Source of the DNA: Ascidia mentula
Lineage: Eukaryota; Chordata; Ascidiacea; Phlebobranchia; Ascidiidae
Length of the DNA stretch: 64,000 bases
Direction: 5' to 3'
Assembly (NCBI GenBank): GCA_947561715.1
Contig: OX387197.1
Coordinates: 6,073,001 to 6,137,000, forward strand
Shown here: positions 1 through 11,353 of the stretch, piece by piece
How the letters are laid out: each line of letters starts with the position of its first letter
How positions within the stretch are numbered: the stretch's first letter is position 1
Position numbers and translations under genes: made by a program
Notes under the pieces: generated by a model
What the model saw: the letters and a program-made list of their open reading frames with translations, nothing else
What the model was told of the DNA's origin: nothing
Database searches by the model: none

Positions 1-106
1 CGCAAACAGTTTGCTGCCGTGACGTACTAAGTTCAGAACAAGAGACTTCTGAGGGAAATCTAGCCTTTTGCCTCCATAGTTCAGACAGTTAAGTCAACAA
101 AACAGC

Positions 107-292
107 TCAAACCACGTCTTCAAATTCTGAAACCAGACTGATAGGACTATATTGATCTATGATGCAAAAATGAAACCAGTCATTTTCACCGCAAAACTCA
201 AAATAAACTTTTACTGTGTTTTCAACCGCTTTCGTTGCACAATCAGTCAAATTGACTTGTACTTGATTAGAAGACGATGATTTTTCATGCAT
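107..292 (-). other. Conserved 61-codon ORF, coding status unknown (copy 1)
   Basis: This open frame begins with MHEKSSSSNQVQVNLTDC and recurs in all three units with a few amino-acid changes (Y/C, E/A). Upstream on the minus strand a pyrimidine/AG stretch (TATTGCAG) precedes the ATG, so it could be a terminal exon. I recognise no domain, and most of the differences between copies change amino acids, so it may be noncoding. Confidence 0.2.
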
Positions 293-1823
293 TTCGTTTC
301 TGCTGCAATATTTAATGCATAGTTAAAAACACTACAATAGCAAATATTGCTGCATTAGAGTCGGTTACGCAAACGATTGTTTAAGTTGAAAAAATTTACA
401 TCGGCGGTTGTAGTAGCAGCCTCTGCGATGACGCACAGAAATATGTAAGGCGGAGAGAACCACGTTAATAAAAAAATGTTGGCCTCCCATTCAGTTTTTT
501 TACTCTTTTTCGTAAATGGGTCCCTAATGAGTTTTTGTGGTGTTGCATCAACTCAAACGTTCATTATATCTGATGTGTACTTGTCGTGAATATGTGACCA
601 CTGGCACCATCAGCTAGATCCGTATTAAGCGTTTTGTGTGCACAACAGAAGTTCGAAGTCCCTTCAACGAGTGTTACTCTGGCAATGTCAACATGGACTT
701 GACAATGAACAATGAAACTGATTGAAGCTTAGCAAACATTAGGATCCGCCCATCAGTTATAACGTCCCTTCCACATAAACATGCTGTATTGTGCAAGTCA
801 TTCCTCAAAAGTGCTGTTGCAATTCAAATTGTGGATTTACAGAGTATAATTAAACTTTGGCGTAAAGGTACTGTAAAGTAGTACTTTTTTTACCAATTTT
901 TGGGCGTTTTTCCGATATCTGCCGTGATCATGCCATGAGCAGGGTTATGGAAAGTCCCATTTAGCCTAAAATTGTCTTGATGCCATATATCATTGCATGT
1001 TCGATGGTGGTAATGCTCTCGTCTTTAACTGCAAGTAAAGTATACATGTTTCACTGATTTGTAACGATCAATGTTGTGGTCTCTATCCGGGTGACTTTTG
1101 TGAGCAAACTGCAGCCAAGTTTAACAGCGCTGCTGGTAAAAAAAACGCTAAAACCAATAGTGGGAACAGCGACCGAAATGTTCTACAATAGCACGAACAA
1201 CTCGAAACAAAGAGAACATTACCTTTAGTTACTATTTGGTGTTTTTGGACTTGAGCATGAGCTTTAAACACTACTAAATTATCCATGACATCTGAATGCA
1301 AGTTAAAATATTGCACAAACATTGTAGATTGATTCACAAAAAAAAAACGAATTGGTATTTTCTACAATAAAACACTCCCAGAATTGTGCTTAATATGATA
1401 TAAGTTTGGATTGAAGGAAAAATTTATAGGTCATGTACCTATGCAGACAACCTAATGAAACAAGTGAGTGGCAAAATGCAACTCCTCACAGCAATGTGTT
1501 TTTCAGAATTGTGAAAATAATACTTTGGTGCAACATACATGTTGTTTATTATATGAAATGCAGTCAAGAAATAGTGAATGGGAATTATCAATGCAAATGC
1601 GTTAGAAAAATGATCGGCGCTGTTATTCAAACAGTAGGTATGTAAACCTATTCACGTGGACTAATATTTGGAGATTATTTGAATGTGAGGCTAACATTTA
1701 TCATTTTCCCAAGTGAACAAACTTAATTACAAACATGTATGTTTAGTATTAGATAAAAATTATTGAATCAAAGAAGAGCAGTTTACGTGCTGGCCTCACC
1801 CGCGCACTGGGTCAACATTAACC
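293..1823. other. Intergenic region upstream of gene A1
   Basis: No gene is supported here. Positions 310-1025 are shared with units 2 and 3. Positions about 1030-1800 replace the segment that units 2 and 3 have at the same place. Within that part, 1653-1800 matches 57532-57690, far outside the array. Confidence 0.6.
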
Positions 1824-2588
1824 ATGGCAACGACAGCATGCATCGGTAAGAGCGTTGAACAGTAAACAGTGAAATACGAAGATGGAGGCCCAATGCTTAC
1901 ACTGAAAATTTATGAGCGTAGTATTGGTTCAAATTATTTACAAGTGCGTGTTCCAGAATCGTTTAAAAAGCTGGGACTGAAGTCTGGAAAAGTGCCGAAC
2001 CACGCCATATCATCATCAGGCAGCTGGGATCCTCAGCATGAACACCGTTTCGGACGACTGAGCACACCCAACAGACCGGGTTTACATATCGGGGCTTGAG
2101 CTGCTAAATCCAATCTCTAAATGGGAAAAAGGTTTATTGTATCTCTGACTATGTTGCAACAATTTAGATGACAGAAGTCAGTGGATTCAAGTGGATTTGG
2201 ACAGAGCGACTAAAATAACTGGAGTCATAACGCAGGGAAGAAACGGTTACGATCCATGTCAGTGGGTTACACAGTACCATATTTTATACATGGGTCCATT
2301 CGATAGGGACTGGAAAACAGTGAAGGATCCTTCGGGCAGCAAAACTGAGGTGGGATTCTTTCCTTCATATCTGTTGATATAATGCAACGTTTCGTCTTTA
2401 AGTCACTATTGTCTGAAAACACTTGTTTTAATAAACAACAGCGTTTTCATGGGAATAGCGATGCGGACACGAAGGTGACCAACGTCTTTTACTCGCCAGT
2501 GGTTGCAGTAAAACTTCGTCTGGTCCCTGTTGAGTGGAAAGATCATATAAGTTTGCGTCACGAATACTTGACGTGTTCTGAAATGTAA
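1824..2588 (+). pseudogene. Discoidin-like gene A1, broken copy
   Basis: The four exons of gene A can be placed at 1824-1845, from 1957, 2168-2349 and 2442-2588. The first domain exon has TGA (2097-2099) at the Trp codon of the conserved GAWAA motif. The donor that follows (GTATGT in A2 and A3) is altered to a non-donor sequence. Exons 3 and 4 remain open and end in SLRHEYLTCSEM like A3. With both a stop and a lost donor, a normal 168-aa product is not expected. The start exon has a good context (AACCATGG) and encodes MATTACI. Confidence 0.85.
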
Positions 2589-3687
2589 AATGACAACAGG
2601 CTACCATTTATTTAGACTTAGGCTACCATTTAAGCGGAAAGTGCTATATTTACCATTGTCATATTGCAGTCATTTTATTAATAGCCTATAAATAGTACTG
2701 CTATAAGTCTGTCTTCGATTACTTTTAATGTCGACCACACTTAAAGTAAACTACTTCAGACGTAAATAAGCATAGGATGATAACAGTAACATATAGGGTA
2801 ATATGTTTGTGAATTGTTGTCTTGGCATTTTAAAATGTGACGTTATTTTGTGTCGACGAGACCAATTGGCTGATTAGTGACAATGATTTACACACGACGT
2901 AAGTACAGCGTTCCTACAAAATCAGTGTCAGTAGTAAATGTGTTGGACCCTACCACAAAAATTCCGTTTACAATTCGTCATTCTCTTGCGTTTGTACGTC
3001 CGATATTGGTTGTTTTAAATGATGGTAAGGGAATTAACACAAGAATTTATGCCAAGGGTTTGAAATCAAATTTCTCCGTGAGCGAAATTAAAACTTGAGA
3101 AGCAACTGGAAGGCTGCACTGTGAATGTCAATAAAATAATACATACCAGGAACACAGTTAGCAACGAGTTATTCTGCCGTATGTCATATTATCACATCTT
3201 ATACCTGGACGCTATCTTAAGACCAACATAGCAGAGGAACTGTGACACGCATTTGCTCAAAAGTGTTATTACCTGATACTTTGATTTCTATTGACTCGTC
3301 TCAAACGGCGCGCTACGGCGCATTTGTTTAAGACAAAAAAAGGGGCAAGGCTGCTGAGTAGGATGAATTCGAATTAGCTATGTTCAATTAAAGCGAATCG
3401 TAACCATCGATACTAAGCAACAGCAGTTGGAAAAGCAGCTATATTCAGTTTGATAAAGTGAGTGCGGGTGCGCACGAAGTAGATAAGTTCAATGTTTGAG
3501 ATCAAGCTTACGTCAAAACTCATGTCAACGATTCCGAAATTTTATTCGCTAGACAGTTTGATTGTGAACCTACAGTACAATATTGTGTTACTGCTAGTTC
3601 GAATTTGCTGAAGAATCAACCGTTTTTTTTTATCAAGCCGAAGTTTGAATTTACTTGGTACTGTTATTCAATAGTGCAGAATCAACT
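2589..3687 (+). other. Spacer between A1 and B1, with B1 upstream region
   Basis: No gene is supported. A frame at 2877-3098 is disrupted in the unit 2 and 3 copies. Near 3300 lies a GC-rich ACGGCGCGCTACGGCGC stretch. It resembles the GGCGCACCGCAGCGC stretch found upstream of every type-C gene and may belong to the promoter. A decayed relative of the type-C upstream module follows at about 3480-3590. Confidence 0.5.
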
Positions 3688-4734
3688 ATGACAGGTAAGT
3701 AATTAATAAAACGAAAATTTGTAGTTTAACAATGTGGTTTGTACGTATGCATAACTGAATATAAAACTAAATTTCGCTTCCTAGATTTCAATGAAATTAC
3801 AGCGAATTATCATCAAATTATCATTTACGAAGTTCAATGTTAAATTTAAATGTAATCCATTCTGACTTTGTTTCGTTGTTTAAAGCTTACCACGAAGGAA
3901 CATTCCGAAAACCCCTTCAAAAACTAGGTTTAAAGTGTGGAACAATTCCTAACCACGCCATATCAGCTTCAAGCAGTTGGGACGGCCGACATGAACCACG
4001 TTACGGACGACTGAGCACACCCAACAGACCCGGTCTACATATCGGCGCATGGGCTGCCAGGACAAGTGAGTAAATATAAAGTTTTGTTGAATCTCTATAT
4101 TCACACTCCAATTACTGTTAATTTAGATAACTCTAACCAATGGATTCAAGTTGATTTGGCAAGTCCAACCAGAATAGCTGGGGTCATAACACAAGGAAGA
4201 AATGGGTCTAAACCTGAACAGTGGGTTACACGGTACAAAATTTTGTATGTTGGCCCTTCCGATTTCAACTGGAAAACAGCAAAAGATTCTAACGCAAATG
4301 GAAATGAGGTTGCCTTTCTCATCTTAATTTAGGTTATTGTCAGACCAATGAAAAAAAACCCAGCAGATTAACGTGACTAAACTATTTTAAAAATTTACGT
4401 GAAAATGTGTGACAGCACTTATAACAGATGGAAGTTACAATCGAATTAGTAATTAATTTTCTGTTCCGGTCTATCACCTCACGTTACCATGCTTGTTGTT
4501 CCTCGGCAAGTACACAGAAACTTTACTAATGTTCATTTTTTGTGCTATCGTAATTTATTCCCTCGAACACATAGTACAACGTTGTGGATTTTACAGGTTT
4601 TTTATGGCAACAGTGATAGGGACACGAAGGTGACCAACATCTTCCAGTCGCCGGTGGTTGCAGTCAAACTTCGTCTGGTCCCTGTTGAGTGGCATGGTCA
4701 TATTAGTTTGCGTCACGAGTACTTGGTATCTTAA
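3688..4734 (+). CDS. Discoidin-like (F5/8 type C) protein B1, 168 aa
   Basis: Exons are 3688-3694, 3886-4065, 4127-4308 and 4597-4734 (7+180+182+138 = 507 nt), all with GT/AG borders and phases 1,1,0. The start exon is only ATGACAG before GTAAGT. The product is a single F5/8C domain. It shows IPNHAISASSSW, GRLSTPNRPGLH, WIQVDL, GVITQGRNG, QWVTRYKILY and a C-terminal HGHISLRHEYL that resembles the end of Dictyostelium discoidin I (known family: beta-sandwich carbohydrate or lipid binding). No signal peptide is apparent if the tiny start exon is correct, so it may be cytosolic or leave by an unconventional route. The usual disulfide pair joining domain start and end is incomplete: the first Cys is present (LKCG), but the last is His (SLRHEY, where discoidin I has Cys). 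The frame is intact. The start exon is the least certain part. Confidence 0.85.
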
Positions 4735-5520
4735 GAGTAAACTTGATGTCATTTTATGAAGAATTTATTGCTTCCAGTGAATTGTGTTTGAGTCATTTCG
4801 TAATACTCAAACTCATGCGAAGTTAGAATGTAATTAGTGAACTCGTTTGAAATGGATTTCAGTTTCAGTATCTTGTTCATTGTTCTAGGTGAGATAATTC
4901 ATCAAATATGGTAAATTGGGATGTGCACAAATTCAATACACTTGGTACGTGTCAATCTGCATGCTATTTATGAAAATGTTGGGAAAACGTATTTGGACGA
5001 CTCGAATTGATCAAGTACTCAAACGATTGTTCCTAGAGATTTGTAGGCCTATTTTGGCGATGTTGTGTACGCATTTGTGAGGCGCACAATATTAATGATT
5101 AATCGTGTCTGCCGACTCTTCCATTCAGCTATATTACTTTCCGTTGTGTACACAGGCAACCTGGTGTGCTTGTTGTGTTGTACAGAACTGAAACGTTCAG
5201 TGCATCTGATGTTTACTTGTCGTAAAAATTCAATCATGTTTTGTGTGCGCAAGTAAGTTTCATTTCCTTCCTGGGCATTAGAAATTGTTACTGGCAATCT
5301 CAACAAAAACTTGTCATTGAACAATAAAACAGAACCCACACAACAAAGAAAAGCTCCTCCCAGTTGAAGAAAATAGCTGTGATAAGCATTCTGTTTTATA
5401 GTTCCAAACGAATTACTCTGCCTTATTTCACATTATCACAGACTTCGTAACATGAATTCTGTTTTAAAAACAAACAAACAGTGGTACAGCTGAAATATGA
5501 TTTCTATTGATTTGTTTGTA

Positions 5521-5542
5521 ACGGCGCACCGCAGCGCGATAG
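5521..5542 (+). promoter_or_regulatory. Conserved GC-rich box upstream of type-C genes
   Basis: GGCGCACCGCAGCGCGATAG stands out in AT-rich sequence. It recurs at about 15060, 24393, 26527, 31359, 34271 and 36422, always at the same place ahead of a type-C unit. Its constant position suggests promoter or regulatory use, but simple duplication of the flank explains it equally well. Confidence 0.25.
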
Positions 5543-5644
5543 TTATAGTAAATAAAATAAGGCAGCTGAAAAAGGTGAATTCGAATTAGTTATGTTCCAT
5601 TAAAGCCAAGTACAAAGCAACAGCAGTAGGCAAAGAAACCATCT

Positions 5645-5929
5645 TTGGGACTTAGAAGCCAGACAAGTTCACTGTATGAGAAGTTGCTTTCACCTGAAGC
5701 GCAAATAACATTCGCGTCAACTCTCTATTCATGTCGTGTAACGAATCGTGACTCGCTAGCTAGACTGATGGGAGGAAGCTGTGCAGCTGAACCGCAGACG
5801 GGCTTGTTTTCGCGACGTACGCTTTCTGCATTCCAGCAAAGACCAAAGGCTAGTGACTGTGTGGTTTCAGATTACCGCAATGGAGAGTTGGTTCATGCTG
5901 TGTTAACTAGTGAACAATTTATAGGATAG
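5645..5929 (+). other. Type-C upstream module with 94-codon ORF (copy 1)
   Basis: This module precedes each type-C gene (also 15184-15468, 24552-24806, about 29335-29627, 32293-32575, 34415-34688 and 36555-36766). In several copies it is open and ends in LTSEQFIG. Other copies carry frameshifts, and many differences between open copies change amino acids. A donor-like TATGTGAGT follows. A 5' UTR exon or promoter is more likely than a protein. Confidence 0.35.
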
Positions 5930-6002
5930 GTGGGATTTTCGCGTGGAAGCTCGTTTCGTATGTGAGTGCTATTCAGCATTAGATGAAGCCTATTACGCTT
6001 AA

Positions 6003-6440
6003 ATGCCCACTTACTGTGCAACCCCTTCAAAACTTGGTCTGAAGTGTGGAACAGTTCCTAACCACGCCATATCAGCTTCAAGCAGTTGGGACGGCCAACA
6101 TGAATCACGTTACGGACGACTGAGCACACCAAACAGACCCGGTCTACATATCGGCGCATGGGCTGCCAGGACAAGTGAGTTAATGTGAAACATTCCAATT
6201 ATTGTTTTGCCAAGTAAAAAACTTAATCACTGAAATTTAGATGATTCAAACCAATGGATTCAAGTTGATTTGGCAAGTCCAACCAGAATAGCTGGGGTCA
6301 TCACACAAGGTAGAAATGGCTTCGAACCAGGACAATGGGTTACACGATACAAAGTTTTGTATGTTGGTCCTTCCGATTTCAACTGGAAAACAGCAAAAGA
6401 TTCATACGGAAATGGAAATGAGGTTGCCTTTCATTACTAA
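6003..6440 (+). pseudogene. Discoidin-like gene C1, truncated at both ends
   Basis: A deletion of roughly 340 bp relative to C3 removed the start exon, first intron and acceptor. It fused upstream sequence directly to the first domain exon, and one A is missing from the run in CCTTCAAAAAC. The result is an open frame starting MPTYCATPSKLGLKCG in the correct phase (6003-6174), spliced to an intact middle exon (6241-6422). The last exon is missing: homology to other copies stops at about 6437 and the frame ends at TAA 6438-6440. The C-terminal third of the domain is therefore absent and the fold is probably not viable. The in-frame new start is notable. Confidence 0.75.
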
Positions 6441-6951
6441 GACAGAGACAAACCTAGGACTGGCAGTTTGGCGATAAGCCTTTGCAAACGCCCCCACCCA
6501 CGTGCTGTCTTAATGCAGCTGCAATCAATTTTTTTTCTGTTAAGTAATAGTAGTCCCCCTTCATGAGTCATCAGACCCGGAAACTGTTTTTGGCAAACAA
6601 GAGAAACTGCCACCAGGTGCTGTAAGGCGAATGACCTCTAAAGCTCAATTTTCAAGATTTAATTGTAAGATACGGCCTTAAAGGTGTGTTTATATATCGT
6701 TTATACAATAATATTATTCAATTTTGTGGGATTCGTATTCCACACAAAAGGGGTTGGTCGTGTCGTAATTATGGTATAAATGCAGTTTAAAGCTTCTACC
6801 TGCCAAGAATACAACAACAGTTACATTGAAAGAGATGCATTTTTCCAATCAGTTTTTATTTTTCAATGTTAGTTCTGTTACAAATAATATCGCTCATATG
6901 CAGCATGTCAAATGTACATATTGTGATATTGTTGTTTGTCACAAGTCACTC
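6441..6951. other. Junction sequence between truncated C1 and inverted D1
   Basis: The sequence has no match to other type-C flanks and is present only here and in unit 2 (15980-16490). No gene is supported. It probably marks the rearrangement that removed the last exon of C1 and brought in gene D. Confidence 0.5.
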
Positions 6952-7782
6952 TTAAGTAGACATCAAGTATTCGTGACGCAAACTAATATGACCTTTCCAC
7001 TCTTGGGCGACAAGACGAAGTTTTACTGCAACCACCGGTTCGTGGAAGACGTTGATCACCTTTGTGTCCCTATCGCTGTTCCCATGAAAAAGCTGCGAAA
7101 AATGTTAGGAAGTAGTATTTAAAACATACTAAAACAAATAAATGGTTAGAAGTTTTTTGATACTTGTGTCTTGACCAGAATGTATCCAAAAACAAGTTTC
7201 AATGAAAGTGTGAACAAAAAACCCGCTTAACGTGGATTGAAAAATTATTAACTGTTTTTTACAATAAAGGGTTAGGGAGGTGCGAAATTGTAGTTAAATA
7301 ATATAGACCCTCCCCAATGTAACAAAGTAAACCAAATTTAAACCAATTCAACAATCAACGTAAAAACCTCGTCCTTTTCGCCTGTAGAGTCCTGGACTGT
7401 TTTCCAGTCATTGTCGAAAGGGCCCATGTACATTATATTATATCGCGTTACCCATTGTCCAGGGTCGAGGCCATTTCTGCCTTGTGTAATAACACCGGTA
7501 ACTTTGGTTGGTTTAACCAAAGTGACTTGAATCCATTCACCAGGCTCATCTAAAAAACACTACCGATGTTTAATATTTGACAAATCGAGGAAATTGTGCG
7601 TCTAAGTGCTTGTCACATATACATACTGATTTTAGCAGCCCAAGCCCCGATATGCAGACCCGGTCTGTTGGGTGTGTTCAGTCGACCATAACGGGCGTGA
7701 TGTTTAGCATCCCATTGGCTTGAAGATGACAAGGCGTGGTTCGGGACTTTTCCAGACTTCAGCCCAAGTTTTTTAAATGAAT
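6952..7782 (-). CDS. Discoidin-like gene D1, inverted, start exon not found
   Basis: Read on the minus strand, the three domain exons are 7782-7627 (156 nt), 7549-7368 (182 nt) and 7092-6952 (141 nt including TAA). They have AG/GT borders and the same phases as gene A. The protein shows DSFKKLGLKSGKVPNHA, GRLNTPNRPGLHIGAWAAK, WIQVTLVKPTKVTGVITQ, WVTRYNIMYMGPFDNDW and GHISLRHEYLMST. All three domain exons are open. It is closest to gene A: the first Cys is replaced by Ser (LKSG). I could not identify the short start exon upstream (beyond 7800 on the minus strand), so the gene may be incomplete or start from a diverged exon. It is tail-to-tail with C1. Confidence 0.7.
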
Positions 7783-7930
7783 CTGAGAACAAACGTTGCT
7801 TGTAACCGTAGGCTATGCAAATTTCGACTTGACTTGGCGCAATTTCTGTTATGTCTATGTACGTGATTAAGGTGCATTTAGTGAAGCAAAAAGCCTCTGA
7901 TTTATGTCAGCAGATTTTATATTGAAAAAT

Positions 7931-8019
7931 CGATTTCGCTTGTGTAGGTTACCAAAGGCATCGTCAGTTTCTTATTCAAATAGACTGACGATGTTATGGT
8001 AACCCATAAGCGAAATCGA
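7931..8019. repeat. Hairpin element with CTGACGATG...GCGAAATCG arms
   Basis: Arms at about 7931-7967 and 7984-8019 are imperfect inverted repeats of about 35 nt (CGATTTCGCTT... against ...AAGCGAAATCG) around an AT-rich loop of about 16 nt. Each arm contains CTGACGATG, and in the right arm a small hairpin (TTATG/CATAA) lies between that motif and GCGAAATCG. The copy in unit 2 is at 17470-17558. It is likely a small non-autonomous element. Confidence 0.6.
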
Positions 8020-9883
8020 AATTATTGAAAAAATATGATCTGATGACGTAAATCATTGACTGGTTGCTTCACTATATACACCAACTAAAGTAATTCGCTG
8101 TCGCAGATAAATAAACAACGCCTAACCGAGGGCCAGATCCCTCTACAGCTATAAAGAAAGTCCTAAGTGATTAAGGTATGTACATACACCGTTTCAAACC
8201 AGTGGCTTATGGCACACTTTCGTAAAACAATAATATCACTGTACTTATGATGTCGATGATTATTCTGAGATATCGTGCTTGTTATTATTCTCACCAATAA
8301 ATGCAATTGTTGCCATAGTTGACGATGACGTGCCGATTTGATGATAAAAAATTGCCTGCTTGTCAATACAGGTTTATTCGATTTTGGTCTCAAAAAAACA
8401 CACGGTTTTAGTTTCTAAATAGCCACACAATATCAAATTATCTGATAAGTAACTGTAACGTGTTTCTTGTCACGTTTATGTGAGTTCGTATTTCACATAC
8501 TATTTGGATTTACCAGACAAATAGTTAACTTCCTTTTACAGAACATAAGCCTTTTCATTCACAAAACACCTGCCGCAACTTATTTTGTAAAAGCACAGTT
8601 ATTTATAATATTGGTTCATTCGATACAAACATGTTAGAGCGTTTAAAATTACGAAAGTTACTTCAACAAAAGTTTAACACAGTGTTTTAACACGGAGTCA
8701 CTTTTTGTGACTTTCTGCAAATTAACACAAATTCAGATTCAAAAGTGCATCTAAAATTCCATCTAATCTCAGGTCTAACATGACGGGGTTTTATACATGT
8801 TCGCAGGAAACTTGAATACGTTCCGACATTACGAAACCAGGAACCAGAATGCCAAGGATAATCAGAGCAGGGAAAAGGGCGATGGGGATTAAGCACGCGT
8901 CAGTGCGTTTGACGTAATTTCACGCCAGTTTACACACAATTCTAATAAACATAGAAGTATTTTCTTTTTTAAGTATAGTTTTGCGGGTTAGTTTGCATTA
9001 AACCAAGCGGCCCACGCGATGAATGCGTGACGAATCCATGATCGGTGCGTGTTTCGTCTAGGGAGGCGCACTGCGAGCAAGTAAAAATCAAAGGCAAGTG
9101 ATTTCTGTATCGTTACAATTCACAAAGCAATTTGTCCTAACAAAGGTTGGTGTTATTTGGGAACGACGTGCATAATAAAAGGATTTTTTTATTGTATTCC
9201 TTTATGGATGTTGTTGAGGCCTTACAGCAGACGGGACAATAGAGTTATACGCAATAAACAATTAACAATCAACAACAGCTCGCACTGTAGCAGCAGTTGC
9301 TTGCGTAATTGCCAAAGTTATCATCTCGAATATCGTCCAGTCAAACTGACTAGTAAAATAACATTCCCTAGCTTGGCAGACCAAGCACATCTCACGCAAT
9401 CACGCACAGTTCATTGTTCATGTGAAGTGAATGACTTAAGCCATTACGTAACAGTAGCTTCAGGTGAACCTATTCTATTACTAGTATAGATGTCAAATAT
9501 ATAGCACGAACAAAACCAATGCAAGTATAAAACCTCATCAAATACCGTAAGCACTTTATTTTCTATGTAACGCACGTTGACACAGCCAGGCGCAGCTAGT
9601 CAACAGATTTAAGACTTAAAGTGCATGTGACAACTTTGCGTAAAACTAAGGGTACATTTACAATGAACATATATCCAAAGTTTTGCAGACCATGCTGAGA
9701 TGATGTTATCCGACAAATATTCTCCACATGCCTAATCTAATGGTTTTCACTGCGACTTATTGTTCCGCCTGCAAAAGAAATACGCCAAAGCTTACTGCAG
9801 TTTCCCAAGTTTGTTTTACTCTGGCAACTTGTCGCCTTTTTTTTTCAGGAAACAACGGCGTTATTCTGCTAATGGCCACTTTC
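8020..9883. other. Long spacer at the right end of unit 1
   Basis: No gene is supported. The longest frame (9157-9489) has no recognisable domain. It is open in both units, but that says little because the two copies are almost identical. From 9621 a fragment of a dispersed repeat (GTGCATGTGACAACTTTGCG) appears that is also found at 49207 and 58705. Confidence 0.5.
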
Positions 9884-9989
9884 CGCAAACAGTTTGCTGC
9901 CGTGACGTACTAAGTTCAGAACAAGAGACTTCTGAGGGAAATCTAGCCTTTTGCCTACATAGTTCAGACAGTTAAGTCAACAAAACAGC

Positions 9990-10175
9990 TCAAACCACGT
10001 GTTCAAATTCTGAAACCAGACTGATAGGACTATATTGATCTATGTTGCAAAAATGAAACCAGTCATTTGCACCGCAAAACTCAAAACAAACTTTTACTGT
10101 GTTTTCAACCGCTTTCGTTGCACAATCAGTCAAATTGACTTGTACTTGATTAGAAAACGATGATTTTTCTAGCAT
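9990..10175 (-). other. Conserved 61-codon ORF (copy 2)
   Basis: This is the unit 2 copy of the minus-strand frame at 107-292. It differs at several residues, including the N-terminus (MLEKSSFS). Coding status is unresolved. Confidence 0.2.
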
Positions 10176-11353
10176 TTCGTTTCTGCTGCAATATTTAGTG
10201 CATAGTTAAAAACACCACAATAGCAAATATTGCTGCATTAGAGTCGGTTACGCAAACGATTGTTTAAGTTGAAAAAAATTACATCGGCGGTTGTAGTAGC
10301 AGCCTCTGCGATGACGCACAGAAATATGTAAGGCGGAGAGTACCACGTTGATAAAAAAATGTTGGCCTCCCATTCAGTTTTTTTACTCGTTTTCGTAAAT
10401 GGGTCCCTAATGAGTTTTTGTGGTGTTGCATCAACTCAAACGTTCATTATATCTGATGTGTACTTGTCGTGAATATGTGACCACTGGCACCATCAGCTAG
10501 ATCCGTATTAAGCGTTTTGTGTGCACAACAGAAGTTCGAAGCCCCTTCAACGAGTGTTACTCTGGCAATGTCAACATGGACTTGACAATGAACAATGAAA
10601 CTGCTTGAAGCTTAGCAAACAGAAGGATCCGCCCATCAGTTATAACGTCCTGTTGTGCAAGTCATTTCTCAAAAGTGCTGTTGCAATTCAAATTGTGGAT
10701 TTACGGAGTATAATTAAACTTTGGCGTAAAGGTACTGTAAAGTAGTACTTTTCACCAAGTTTTTGGCGTTTTTCCGATATCTGCCGTGATCATGCCATGA
10801 GCAGGGTTATGGAAAGTCCCATTCAGCCTAAAATTGTCTTGATGCCATATATCATTGCATGTTCGATGGTGATAATGCTCTTGTCTTTAACTTTGATAAA
10901 ACTTGTCACGCAACAATAATAATAATAAGATAAGAAGAAAAAGGTGATGGACTTGGCAATTCAAACCAATTGCAAAGGAAATGCACGTCAATCCCACAGA
11001 GGAAGCTCATTACTGACGTAGACATCAATACTGTAGTGCCTACGCATTCCATACGACATGAAGCGTTTGTATCTAAGCTGTTGAGCCAAGCTATTTCCTT
11101 GTGTGAGGTTTTGACGAGAACGCTGTTACTAACTGCTGATATGCTTTATACAGGACATAAAGTGCCAGTTTTTCGTGGATAGGTTGATGGCTATTTAATA
11201 TTTAATTTGGCCTTACTGTAGCATAATTAACTGTTATATCGCTTGCAAGTATAAAATGCGTTCTTTCTATAGTCGCTGAAAGATCTAGTACAATAATTCA
11301 AAGTTGTAAGCAACTTGTTGAGATAAATATTCCTCACTGGGTCAACATTAACC
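10176..11353. other. Upstream region of A2
   Basis: No gene is supported. The segment from 10888 (TTGATAAAACTTGTCACGCAACAATAATAATAATAAG) to 11336 is shared with unit 3 and with 57897-58357, but is absent from unit 1. Confidence 0.5.

Larger units (their letters stand above)
4735..6002. other. Spacer between B1 and C1
   Basis: This is downstream flank of B1 followed by the upstream region of a type-C gene. Flanks of this kind recur after every array member. A minus-strand frame beginning MGSVLLF (5049-5339) recurs in most units, but its length and C-terminus vary with indels. I do not treat it as a gene. Confidence 0.5.
1..9883. repeat. Tandem array unit 1 (discoidin genes A1, B1, C1, inverted D1)
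   Basis: The sequence at position 1 (CGCAAACAGTTTGCTGCC) recurs at 9884 and 19264 and marks successive units. Unit 1 carries four discoidin-type loci: A1 (broken), B1 (intact), C1 (truncated) and D1 on the minus strand. From about 4.9 to 9.6 kb it matches unit 2 at a constant offset of 9539 with only about ten differences seen by eye. The first 4.7 kb shows many more substitutions and indels. At about 1030-1800 it carries upstream sequence that units 2 and 3 lack. Confidence 0.95.

Noticed and set aside
2877-3098. 73-codon ORF between A1 and B1
   Set aside because: The corresponding sequence in units 2 and 3 is shifted or shortened, and no domain is seen.
5049-5339. Minus-strand ORF beginning MGSVLLF, recurring downstream of most array genes
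   Set aside because: Its end and length change with indels in almost every copy (for example near 14588, 24018, 26103, 30934, 33862, 36062), and substitutions do not favour silent sites. It is best explained as duplicated flank.
6826-7122. Plus-strand 98-codon ORF (also 16365-16661)
   Set aside because: It is the antisense shadow of the last exon of inverted discoidin gene D.
9157-9489. 110-codon ORF in the right spacer of units 1 and 2
   Set aside because: Being open in two almost identical copies is not evidence of selection. No domain, no splice partners.
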